A stretch of 64,000 nt of DNA from JAPLCX01 sp964460305. GTDB lineage: Bacteria; Auribacterota; Tritonobacteria; UBA1439. Of the stretch, positions 1 to 7,719 are shown piece by piece. The notes under the pieces were generated by a model, which made no database searches, was not told the origin of the DNA, and saw only the letters and a program-made list of their open reading frames with translations. Position 1 is the stretch's first letter, and every line of letters starts with the position of its first letter. The position numbers and the translations under genes are program-made. The DNA lies in contig CAYWRA010000002.1 of assembly GCA_964460305.1 (NCBI GenBank), positions 3,571 to 67,570 of the forward strand, in the 5' to 3' direction.

Positions 1-2
1 AC

Positions 3-704
3 GCGTTTTGTGCCGGCGATGGACCGGCGGTCGGCGTCATCGAATGGCAACCGAATATACCCCGCGAACGCAAAACCGACTACGACAAAACCGACTTCTG
101 GGCGGCAATCGCTTTTTCACCCTCCACGGGCAAGTACGGTCCCACCTGCTATCATACGAGCCAGGACAATGCGGTCCGCATCGCCCGCGAGAACTGCAAT
201 GCCAAAGACGCCCGCCCCATGGTGCTTTGCTGCAACGGCTGGTGCGCTCTGGCGCTTGGCCAGCCGGCAGGCAAGGGAGAATATGCCTGGGGAGTAGGAT
301 GGGGGCCCGACCAGGAGACAGCCGAGCAATACGCGCTTGAGAACGCGCGCCAGCGGATGAGCGGGGCAAAAGTCGTTTACAGCGTCTTCGCCCGCGACAT
401 ACAGTCTACAGGAGTGATCGCCTACTCGCCCACGACGGGCAAATGGGGTTATTCATTCGGCTACGGCCGCGGTGATGTTACCCGGGCGCTTCAGTTCTGC
501 GAAGACCCGCAGGCCAAGGTCATCGTTTCGCCGACGTCATGCTGCTGGATGGCGCTGGCGCTGGGCGACGACAAGAGCGCGTACGGCTACGGCTACGCCG
601 GCAACCGCGCCGATGCCGAGCGCAACGCGCTGGATGAATGTCACAAACGGACCAAAAACGCGAAGGTCGCCGTCAGCTTCTGCACCAACGGCGTGGTGCA
701 TTGA
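3..704 (+). CDS. DUF4189-repeat protein, C-terminal part
   Basis: The reading frame is open from the left window edge, so the true start lies outside; 233 codons are visible before the TGA at 702-704. It contains at least two tandem copies of a roughly 90-residue unit: an aromatic beta strand (FWAAIAFSPSTGKYG, then VIAYSPTTGKWGYSFGYG), a helix beginning with an Ala/Asn-rich segment, and a Cys-rich strand (LCCNGWCALALG, then TSCCWMALALGDD). This is the pattern of DUF4189, a secreted domain of unknown function that often has disulphide-forming cysteines. No enzymatic residue is evident. An export signal would have to be upstream of the window. The gene ends in a strong intrinsic terminator and converges on the permease at 859-2193. 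Family assignment is from pattern recognition; function is unknown. Confidence 0.6.
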   Translation, partial: AFCAGDGPAVGVIEWQPNIPRERKTDYDKTDFWAAIAFSPSTGKYGPTCYHTSQDNAVRIARENCNAKDARPMVLCCNGWCALALGQPAGKGEYAWGVGWGPDQETAEQYALENARQRMSGAKVVYSVFARDIQSTGVIAYSPTTGKWGYSFGYGRGDVTRALQFCEDPQAKVIVSPTSCCWMALALGDDKSAYGYGYAGNRADAERNALDECHKRTKNAKVAVSFCTNGVVH

Positions 705-705
705 A

Positions 706-740
706 GGGCTCTGGGAGCAATCCCGGGGCCCTTTTCTCTT
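706..740 (+). terminator. Intrinsic terminator of the DUF4189 gene
   Basis: An 11-bp stem (706-716 with 721-731, including G-T wobbles) closes a GCAA tetraloop and is followed directly by TTTTCTCTT. It begins one base after the stop codon. Confidence 0.85.
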
Positions 741-858
741 CCTGCCAAAATGCAGGGCTCATATGCAAATCTGTCGGTGTATAATAACGGTCTGGCCGTT
801 ACCTAAATAGGCGCCCCAAGGCGGTTCAGGGTCATCCACCGATTAACTGCACAACCAT

Positions 859-2193
859 TTATAGTGACCTGGGTGTGATCGTTCTTCCACTCACGGTCCT
901 GTAAGCCCATTCCATGGCAAAACATACGGGCATGAGCGCGAACATGGTGATAAAAGCAGGCTTGGAATTCTGGTAAATGTAATAGCTCAGGATCGCGGCC
1001 ATGCCAAAACAGGCCAGGATCGACAAAGAGACCAGAGTTTTGTCGGCGCCCGTCTCAGAAATGACCCGCAGATGAGCTATCCCCACGGCGCCATAGATGA
1101 GAAGGAAAGCGCCGCTCCCCATCATCGCCACGCCTGACAGATCAAAGAACAGTATGAAAGATAACACCATGATCGCCGTGATCATCAGTCCGCCGGATCC
1201 GCCCTGCCATATATTTCTTGAGAAAACAGGCGGAAGCTCGCCGTCCCTTGCCAGCATATAGCTCACATTCGCCGATCCGAACAATGTGGCGTTAATGGCG
1301 GAAGCCGTAGAGAAAAGCGCCCCCAGGGCGATCAAGCGGAACCCGAGAGTCCCGAGGAACGGTTTTGCCGCCTCCGCCAGGGCATAGTCTTTGGCGGCGA
1401 CGATCGCGTTGATGTGCAGATTTCCGATCACGGCGACGGAAACCAGGATGTAAATGAGGACCACGCTAAAAACACTCAGGTAAAGAGCGCGGGGCAAGAG
1501 TTTCCGTGGATCGTCCATATCTTCGGCTGCGTTTGTGATCAGGCCGAACCCTTCATATCCGATAAAGAGGACTCCTGCGCCGAACAAAATCCCCGAGAAC
1601 TGGGGCCAGCTCGAAGGGGATAAATAAGCCGGGTGGATAAAAAATAAACCGACGACCGAAAACACCAGGAGGATGGCGATCTTGATCGCCACAATGATGG
1701 ACTCGGAACGCCCGACCAGGCCCGCGCCTATGAAATTGACTGCCGTGAAGAGAACGACAATGCCCGTCGCGACGACCTTTCCGAATACGGATGAACCATA
1801 TTGCGGGAAAAAAGTTTTGAAGTAGCCGGCGAATCCATGCGCATAGAGCGCCAGGGCGATGATGTATCCGATCCACATGTAAATGTTGATTCCACCGCTT
1901 AAAACGCCATCTCCAAAACCCTGAACGAGAAATTCGACTGGGCCGCCCGCGGAAGGATAACGCGCTCCCAGTTTGGCGTAAGAATAGGTGGCAAGCAGAG
2001 CAACCACGCCTCCGATAATAAACGAAAACCACAGGGCCGTCCCCGATGTCTGGGCCACGACACCGAGGATCGAAAATATGCCGGCGCCGACCATGCCGCC
2101 TATGCCTATAGACATAGCGGCGAGTAGGCCGATCTGCCCGCGTTTGGGACTGCCCGGGGATTTTGGCGAAGGTATGGCTGTGGGTTCTGTCAT
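859..2193 (-). CDS. APC-family amino acid permease
   Basis: A 444-residue polytopic inner-membrane protein, close to the usual length of APC-superfamily transporters, with about 12 hydrophobic segments. The first helix carries the family signature GIGGMVGAGIF (around residues 30-40), the unwound glycine motif that contacts the substrate amine. A second conserved stretch, GYEGFGLITNAAEDMDDP, follows the sixth helix. It likely couples amino acid uptake or exchange to a cation gradient; the sequence does not reveal which amino acid. The start has a fair Shine-Dalgarno (GAGGAAAAAG about 7 bases upstream). It stands alone: convergent with the gene at 3-704, and separated from the divergent rex gene by about 400 bp containing a dispersed repeat copy. 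Confidence 0.85.
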   Translation of the reverse strand: MTEPTAIPSPKSPGSPKRGQIGLLAAMSIGIGGMVGAGIFSILGVVAQTSGTALWFSFIIGGVVALLATYSYAKLGARYPSAGGPVEFLVQGFGDGVLSGGINIYMWIGYIIALALYAHGFAGYFKTFFPQYGSSVFGKVVATGIVVLFTAVNFIGAGLVGRSESIIVAIKIAILLVFSVVGLFFIHPAYLSPSSWPQFSGILFGAGVLFIGYEGFGLITNAAEDMDDPRKLLPRALYLSVFSVVLIYILVSVAVIGNLHINAIVAAKDYALAEAAKPFLGTLGFRLIALGALFSTASAINATLFGSANVSYMLARDGELPPVFSRNIWQGGSGGLMITAIMVLSFILFFDLSGVAMMGSGAFLLIYGAVGIAHLRVISETGADKTLVSLSILACFGMAAILSYYIYQNSKPAFITMFALMPVCFAMEWAYRTVSGRTITPRSL

Positions 2194-2283
2194 GTTATCT
2201 TTTTCCTCACGGATTCGTCAAATCAACCATCATACATGTAACAGTCCTAGCGGCGCCAGCATCAATTTCCTACATTATACCTC

Positions 2284-2362
2284 TAGCCCGATCTATTCAT
2301 CAACTTTGATCGGTCGATAAGTGCTTACTGTGGCGCAAATAGTTAATCAAAATTGTCACATT
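2284..2362 (+). repeat. Dispersed repeat family R1, copy A (right end missing)
   Basis: Starts TAGCCCGATCTATTCATCAA and runs through a TTTGATCGGTCGATAAGT segment to GTTAATCAAAATTGTCAC. It matches copies at 12068, 24289, 38421, 46954 and 48164. The terminal hairpin seen in the full-length copies is absent. Confidence 0.85.
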
Positions 2363-2517
2363 TGACTTTCCAACACCTGCCGGTAGTATCCCTCCGCATC
2401 CATGGGGGCGGTTTGGGCATAAGTGGCGCCTTTACCCCACCCGATGCATGTCTCGGGCGCCATGCCTGGCCCCCGCGTTGCCACTGGGCCGTTTCACTAT
2501 GCATGGAAATATATTTA

Positions 2518-2535
2518 TTGTGAATGTTTTCACAA
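2518..2535. promoter_or_regulatory. Rex operator (ROP box)
   Basis: TTGTGAATGTTTTCACAA is a perfect 7-4-7 inverted repeat that matches the known Rex operator pattern TTGTGAAnnnnTTCACAA. It lies just upstream of a promoter-like pair and 81 bp before the rex start. It implies that the rex-hyd operon is repressed when NADH is low and released when the NADH/NAD ratio rises. A further half site, TTGTGAA, is at 2579-2585. Confidence 0.9.
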
Positions 2536-2542
2536 AATAATG

Positions 2543-2570
2543 TTGCCATTCATGGGGACAGTGATATACT
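2543..2570 (+). promoter_or_regulatory. Putative sigma-70 promoter of the rex-hyd operon
   Basis: TTGCCA (2543-2548), a 16-bp spacer and TATACT (2565-2570), placed between the Rex operator and rex. A second inverted repeat, GTGATATACTTATCAC (2561-2576, perfect 6-4-6), overlaps the -10 box and could be a second, weaker Rex site. Inferred from sequence only. Confidence 0.6.
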
Positions 2571-2598
2571 TATCACTTATTGTGAAAAAAGGAACAAT

Positions 2599-3237
2599 AT
2601 GCTTGCCAAACGAAATTGTGTTATCCGGCTTTCTCGATATAAGAGCGTGCTTTATCGCTTGCGTGACCTGGGTTTTGTGCGGGTCTTTTCGGATAATCTG
2701 GGCGACGCCATAGGGGTTACGGCATCGCAGGTGAGAAAGGATTTCTCCGTCTTCGGCATTACCGGCAACCGCAAAGGCGGTTATGAGGTATCTTATCTGA
2801 TTGAAAGATTGAACGAGATCCTGGGCAAAAACAGGGTCGAGAAGGTGATCATCGTTGGCGCCGGCCATCTCGCTTACGCGCTTATGCACTACGGCGGTTT
2901 CGAAAAGGAGGGAATAAAGATAGAGGCCGCTTTTGACATAGATCCCTCCAAATATGACCGGCAAGCTCCGATCCCCGTCCTGCCGGTGGAGGAGATGAAG
3001 GGATTTGTTTCCTCAAGGAACATAAAGGTGTGCGTCCTGGCCGTCCCCGAGGTTGCGGCCCAGCGCGCGGCCGACAGCATTTTCGCCGCCGGGATCAAGG
3101 GGATCCTGAATTTTGCGTCGATTATGCTGAAGGCGCCGGACGATTGCTCCGTCACCAACGTCAATCTTGAGATGGAGTTGGAGAACCTCATCTATTTCAT
3201 GAATCTTCTAGGGCAGGAAAAGAAAAAGGAACAGTGA
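2599..3237 (+). CDS. rex: Redox-sensing transcriptional repressor Rex
   Basis: A 212-residue protein. The N-terminal winged helix includes GVTASQVRKDFSVFG, the typical Rex recognition-helix region. The C-terminal Rossmann domain begins with IIVGAGHLAYALMHYGGF and includes AAFDIDPSK, the NAD(H)-binding turn. The ATG at 2599 is preferred because AAAAAAGGA precedes it at good spacing; the frame extends further upstream, but such a start would fall inside the operator. Rex dimers bind the operator at 2518-2535 when NAD is high and release it when NADH rises. As first gene of the operon it is probably autoregulated and couples hydrogenase expression to the cell's reducing state. Its TGA shares one base with the next start codon, so translation is coupled. 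Confidence 0.92.
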   Translation: MLAKRNCVIRLSRYKSVLYRLRDLGFVRVFSDNLGDAIGVTASQVRKDFSVFGITGNRKGGYEVSYLIERLNEILGKNRVEKVIIVGAGHLAYALMHYGGFEKEGIKIEAAFDIDPSKYDRQAPIPVLPVEEMKGFVSSRNIKVCVLAVPEVAAQRAADSIFAAGIKGILNFASIMLKAPDDCSVTNVNLEMELENLIYFMNLLGQEKKKEQ

Positions 3238-5402
3238 TGACGACCCCACTCGACATCGTAAAGAGGAAACGCGCGGAGGCGGTTGACCGCATACACAGCA
3301 GGGGTTATCTCGCCCAGAGGCGCGTGCACGTCGGCATGGCAACGTGCGAGATAGCGGCGGGCTCGCAGGACGTGATGGACGTTTTTCAGGAAGCGATCAA
3401 GAAGGGGCTGACCGGCGTCCACATAAGCCAGAAAGGGTGCGCGGGCCGGTGTAATTACGAGCCGACCGTGGAGGTGATCGAGGACGGCAAGCTCCCGGTG
3501 AAATACGGACGGGTCACGAGCGAGATGGCCCGCCAGATCGTCGAGCGGCACCTGAAAAAGGGCGAGATCATCAAGGAATGGCTGATCGGCTGGACGGGAA
3601 AAAGAAAAAGGGCGGCGCGGGAATACGTCATTACCCTCTGTGAAGGACCTTCCTGCATTCGCCAGAAATTACGGTATTTAAGGACCGCCATCGAAAAAGA
3701 GATCGCCGGACTGGGTTTGTCGGATAAGGTACGCCTCAGCATATCCGGATGTTTGGGCATGTGCAAACATGGGCCGGCGATGATCATTAATCCGCCCCAT
3801 ACCGTCTACGGCAACGTTAAGGCGGAAGACGTCCCGGAACTCATAAGATCGCACATCCTGAATAAAAAGCCGCTCACCCGCCTTATGGTCGAAGAGGAGC
3901 ACCTGTGCAACAAATTCCTGAGGGTATTCGGGGACGTCAATTTTTTCGGCAAGCAGATGCGCATTGTGCTTCGGAATTGCGGAATCATAGATCCGGAGAA
4001 TATCGATGATTATTTATCGGTACGGGGATATGAGGCGCTTGCAAAGGTGTTGACAAGGATGTCTCCGCAGCAGGTCATCGCGGCGGTGAAGAAATCGTGC
4101 CTGCGCGGAAGGGGCGGGGCCGGCTATCCCACGGGGGCCAAATGGGAGCTCGCCGCCAGTGGAGAGAGCAAAGAGAGATTCGTCATCTGCAACGCCGATG
4201 AGGGCGATCCGGGGGCGTTCATGGACAGGAGCGCCATAGAAGGGGATCCCCACACGATTATAGAAGGGATGATCATAGGGGGCTATGCGGTGGGGGCATC
4301 CAGAGGAATCGTTTACATCCGGGCGGAGTATCCGCTGGCGGTCAAGAGGCTGCAGATGGCCATCGCCGACGCGAAGCGCGAGGGCTTCCTCGGGGAAAAC
4401 ATCCTGGGCGCCAATTTTTCGTTCACCATCGAGATACGGTTGGGAGCGGGCGCTTTTGTATGCGGCGAGGAGACGGCGTTGATCCATTCGATCGAGGGGC
4501 ATCGCGGCATGCCGCGGCCGCGCCCGCCTTACCCGTCGGTGCAGGGGCTGTTCGACAAGCCGACGCTGATCAACAACGTCGAGACCTGGGCGAACGTCCC
4601 GGTGATCATTATCGAGGGGGCTGAATGGTTCAGCTCCATCGGCACGCAAAAAAGCAAGGGCACAAAGGTATTCGCCCTGGCGGGCAAAATCAATAATACG
4701 GGGCTTGTGGAAGTGCCGATGGGGACGACGCTTCGTGAAATCATCTACGATATCGGCGGCGGGATGCCGGATGGAAAGAAATTCAAGGCGGTTCAAACCG
4801 GAGGCCCTTCAGGGGGGTGCCTCTCGGAGGAATATCTGGATACCCCGATCGATTATGAATCGCTGGCCAAGGCGGGCTCGATCATGGGGTCGGGGGGGAT
4901 GATCATCATCGATGAAGATTCGTGCATGGTAAACATCGCAAAATTTTTTTTGGAGTTTACCCAAAATGAATCCTGCGGCAAATGCACCCCCTGCAGGGAG
5001 GGGACGAAAAGGATGCTTGAGATCCTCACCCGCATCACCGAGGGGAAGGGCGAGGAGGGAGACGTCGGGAAGCTGGAGCGGCTCGGCATGATGATCAAGA
5101 AGGCGTCCCTCTGCGGCTTGGGGCAATCGGCGCCGAACCCGGTCTTAAGCACCATCAAAAACTTCCGCGCGGAGTACGAGGAGCACATCAAGGACAAGAG
5201 GTGCCGGGCGCATTATTGCGATGCGCTTCTGGAATACGAAGTGAACGATTCATGCGTCGGATGCGGGGCATGCAGAAAGGCGTGCCCGTCCGGGGCCGTT
5301 TCGGGAGCCCCGAAGAGCAGGCATTCGATCGACAAGGCGAAATGCATCCGGTGCGGCGTTTGTTATAAAAAATGCAAATTCAAAGCGATCGACAGGCGGT
5401 AG
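3237..5402 (+). CDS. hydB: NuoF-like hydrogenase subunit HydB, tandem Trx-like ferredoxin domains
   Basis: A 721-residue flavin and FeS subunit that exchanges electrons with NAD(H) in trimeric [FeFe]-hydrogenases. Two thioredoxin-like ferredoxin modules come first: residues 30-107 (Cys37, Cys68 and Cys72 only) and 130-205 (complete set Cys135, Cys140, Cys172, Cys176). The NuoF core follows, with FMN-site GRGGAGYPTGAKWE near 291, NAD-site ICNADEGDPGAF, then GAGAFVCGEETALIHSIEG and the SLBB region. Next is the [4Fe-4S] motif SCGKCTPCREG, and finally two C-terminal [4Fe-4S] ferredoxin motifs (CVGCGACRKAC and CIRCGVCYKKC). HydB normally has one Trx-like module, so the second is notable. ATG 3237 overlaps the rex stop; GTG 3234 is an alternative. 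AAAAAGGA gives the ribosome site. Confidence 0.9.
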   Translation: MTTPLDIVKRKRAEAVDRIHSRGYLAQRRVHVGMATCEIAAGSQDVMDVFQEAIKKGLTGVHISQKGCAGRCNYEPTVEVIEDGKLPVKYGRVTSEMARQIVERHLKKGEIIKEWLIGWTGKRKRAAREYVITLCEGPSCIRQKLRYLRTAIEKEIAGLGLSDKVRLSISGCLGMCKHGPAMIINPPHTVYGNVKAEDVPELIRSHILNKKPLTRLMVEEEHLCNKFLRVFGDVNFFGKQMRIVLRNCGIIDPENIDDYLSVRGYEALAKVLTRMSPQQVIAAVKKSCLRGRGGAGYPTGAKWELAASGESKERFVICNADEGDPGAFMDRSAIEGDPHTIIEGMIIGGYAVGASRGIVYIRAEYPLAVKRLQMAIADAKREGFLGENILGANFSFTIEIRLGAGAFVCGEETALIHSIEGHRGMPRPRPPYPSVQGLFDKPTLINNVETWANVPVIIIEGAEWFSSIGTQKSKGTKVFALAGKINNTGLVEVPMGTTLREIIYDIGGGMPDGKKFKAVQTGGPSGGCLSEEYLDTPIDYESLAKAGSIMGSGGMIIIDEDSCMVNIAKFFLEFTQNESCGKCTPCREGTKRMLEILTRITEGKGEEGDVGKLERLGMMIKKASLCGLGQSAPNPVLSTIKNFRAEYEEHIKDKRCRAHYCDALLEYEVNDSCVGCGACRKACPSGAVSGAPKSRHSIDKAKCIRCGVCYKKCKFKAIDRR

Positions 5403-5411
5403 GAGATCGAC

Positions 5412-7187
5412 ATGTCCAAGCAGATTACCATATATATAGATAAAAGGCCCTACGTGGTGGAGGACGGGCAAACCATCATGCAGGCCGCCGATAAGCTGGG
5501 GTATCACATCCCCAGGCTTTGTTATCATCCCAAGCTCTCTCTCGAAGGCGCCTGCCGCGTCTGCATCGTGGAAGTGGAGGGGATGAACAATTACGTGGCA
5601 AGTTGCGCCTATCCGGTAATCGACGGGATGAAAATACGCACCCATACCAAAGAGCTCAGGACCGCGCGGCGCGACATCGTCGAGCTGATCCTCAACAATC
5701 ATCCCGACGACTGCCATACCTGCGAGCGGGACGGCATCTGCGAGCTTCAAAACCTGGCGTATGCCATGGGCCTTCGGCACAGGCATTTTGAGGGGGAGAA
5801 AAAGCATTATGACAGAGACCTTTCATCGGAAGCGGTCATCAGGGACCCGAATAAATGCATTCTCTGCGGAAGATGCGTGCGCATCTGTTCCGAGATCCAA
5901 AAGGTGACCAATCTGGGATATGCCTATCGCGGGTTCAAAACGGTGGTTATCCCGGCATATGACATGCCTTTCAGCGAGAGCGTATGCACGGCTTGCGGAC
6001 AATGCATCAACGTTTGCCCCACCGCCGCCTTTGTGGAAAAAAACAACTCCCAGGAACTTTTCGAGAAACTGCAGGATGATAGTCTCCTCAAGGTCGTTCA
6101 GTTCGCCCCATCGGTGCGCGCGGCTATCGGCGAGGCTTTCGGCTTCGAGACGGGGACGGGTAAGGAGCGCGAAACAACGGCGGCCCTGCGCCGGTTGGGT
6201 TTCGACTACGTCTTTGACACGCAGCTCTCAGCCGACCTGACGATCATGGAAGAGGCGAGCGAATTCTTGGAGCGACTGAAGGGCAATGGGAAGCTGCCCA
6301 TGCTCACCTCCTGCTCCAGCGCGTGGATGAAGTGCATGGAACAGTTTTACCCTGACCTCATTGAAAACGTCTCGACCTGTAAATCCCCCATGTCCATGAT
6401 GGGAACCCTGTTTAAAACGTATTTTGCCGACAAGGTCAAGACCGACCCGGCTAAGATTTTGAGCGCAGCGGTCATGTGCTGTACGGCAAAGAAGTTCGAG
6501 GCGGCGCGGCCGGAGCTTAAAGTGAACGGCATGCGAGCGGTGGATATCGTCATCACGACGAGGGAGCTTGCGTGGATGATCCGGTCCGCGGGGATCGATT
6601 TCGTCAATATCAAGGGGGAGGATTTCGATAAGCCGCTCGGTTTCTCGAGCGGCGGCGGCTCGATATTCGGGGCCACAGGCGGCGTTATGGAATCCGCGAT
6701 ACGGACCGCGTACGAGATGTCGACGGGCGAGCCCCTGATGGAGATCGAGATCGGGGCGCTCCGCGGCTTCAGCGGGATCAAGGAGGGTGTGATCGATTTC
6801 GGCGGCACGGAGATACGCGTAGCGGTCGCGCACGGTCTAGGCAATGCCCATACGCTTCTCGAAAGGGTCCGCGCGAATCCGGGGCTTTATCACTTTATCG
6901 AAATCATGGGCTGCCCCGGCGGGTGCATCGGCGGGGGAGGACAGCCGTATGCGGATTCGAATTCCCTTCCGCTGGATGAGGAAGTGCTCAAAAAACGCGC
7001 ACAGGCGCTTTACGATCTCGACAGGCACAAGACCATCCGCAGGGCCCACAATAATCCGGACATACGCAGGCTATACAAGACGTTTCTCGGAAAGCCGCTC
7101 GGAGAGAAAGCGCACGAGTTATTACATACACATTATAAACCCAGGCTGCCGCGGGGCATCGTGCCGCGTGAGTTGACCAGCCGATGA
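5412..7187 (+). CDS. hydA: [FeFe]-hydrogenase catalytic subunit HydA
   Basis: A 591-residue cytoplasmic enzyme that interconverts protons and H2 at the H-cluster. In order: plant-type [2Fe-2S] domain (Cys37, 48, 51, 65), His-Cys ligated cluster (HPDDCHTCERDGIC, 97-110), two [4Fe-4S] motifs (CILCGRC and CTACGQC), then the H domain. L1 reads TSCSSAW (299-305) instead of TSCCPxW, L2 reads MCCTAKKFE (355-363) instead of MPCxxKxxE, and L3 is normal (MGCPGGCIGGGGQ). The cubane-ligand position in L1 thus appears to be Ser. The C-terminus has the small-subunit-like tail ending HELLHTHYKPR. AGGAG at 5401-5405 sits 6 bases before the ATG. Genetic linkage to HydB and HydC marks it as part of an NADH-linked, possibly electron-bifurcating complex. 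Confidence 0.93.
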   Translation: MSKQITIYIDKRPYVVEDGQTIMQAADKLGYHIPRLCYHPKLSLEGACRVCIVEVEGMNNYVASCAYPVIDGMKIRTHTKELRTARRDIVELILNNHPDDCHTCERDGICELQNLAYAMGLRHRHFEGEKKHYDRDLSSEAVIRDPNKCILCGRCVRICSEIQKVTNLGYAYRGFKTVVIPAYDMPFSESVCTACGQCINVCPTAAFVEKNNSQELFEKLQDDSLLKVVQFAPSVRAAIGEAFGFETGTGKERETTAALRRLGFDYVFDTQLSADLTIMEEASEFLERLKGNGKLPMLTSCSSAWMKCMEQFYPDLIENVSTCKSPMSMMGTLFKTYFADKVKTDPAKILSAAVMCCTAKKFEAARPELKVNGMRAVDIVITTRELAWMIRSAGIDFVNIKGEDFDKPLGFSSGGGSIFGATGGVMESAIRTAYEMSTGEPLMEIEIGALRGFSGIKEGVIDFGGTEIRVAVAHGLGNAHTLLERVRANPGLYHFIEIMGCPGGCIGGGGQPYADSNSLPLDEEVLKKRAQALYDLDRHKTIRRAHNNPDIRRLYKTFLGKPLGEKAHELLHTHYKPRLPRGIVPRELTSR

Positions 7188-7209
7188 TGAATTCGGGAGA
7201 GTCGTCGCC

Positions 7210-7719
7210 ATGCCATGCTCCATAAAAACCGAAGACACGCGCAAGACCGAATTAAGGGATTATCTTGGCGGCCTTAAAGGTGTTGAGCGGTCGGAGTCGA
7301 ACCTGATCGCCGTTTTGCATAGGGTCCAGGAGATCTATGGATATCTGAGCAGGGAAGCGCTGGATGAAGTGGCCCTGAACATGAACATTCCGACTGCGCA
7401 CATCTGGGGGGTCGCCACATTTTACCATTATTTCAAACTCAAGAAGCCGGGGAGGCACGTTATCTCGATCTGCCTGGGGACCGCCTGCTACATCAAAGGT
7501 GTTAAAGAAATATTGGAGAAATTGCGGGAGGAGCTGAACGTCGATATCGGAGGGGTTAGTCCCGACGGTTTGTTCGGCCTGGAGGAGGCGCGCTGCCTCG
7601 GGGCATGCGGCCTAGCGCCGGTGATGATGATCGATGGCAAGATCTTCGGCACACTGACCGCGAAAAGGGTTTCCGAGATCCTTCAGGAATACCGAAAGCG
7701 CGCCGAAAAGCAACCATGA
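7210..7719 (+). CDS. hydC: NuoE-like [2Fe-2S] hydrogenase subunit HydC
   Basis: A 169-residue NuoE/HydC protein. The N-terminal helical region (residues 1-75) includes VLHRVQEIYGYLS and HIWGVATFYHYF, both typical of NuoE. The thioredoxin-like [2Fe-2S] domain has ligands in CLGTACYIKG and CLGACGLAP, that is C-x4-C and C-x3-C. It passes electrons between the HydB flavin and the rest of the trimer. It lies 22 bp after hydA and overlaps hydG by four bases (ATGA), so it belongs to the same transcript. Length and motifs are normal for the family. Confidence 0.92.
   Translation: MPCSIKTEDTRKTELRDYLGGLKGVERSESNLIAVLHRVQEIYGYLSREALDEVALNMNIPTAHIWGVATFYHYFKLKKPGRHVISICLGTACYIKGVKEILEKLREELNVDIGGVSPDGLFGLEEARCLGACGLAPVMMIDGKIFGTLTAKRVSEILQEYRKRAEKQP

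Noticed and set aside
859..2193. Permease as part of the Rex regulon
   Set aside because: The Rex operator is 325 bp from its start and oriented to the rex promoter, with a repeat in between; no operator lies next to the permease.
4014..4796. Long antisense frame inside hydB
   Set aside because: A GC-driven shadow of the hydB reading frame; the sense protein has all family motifs.
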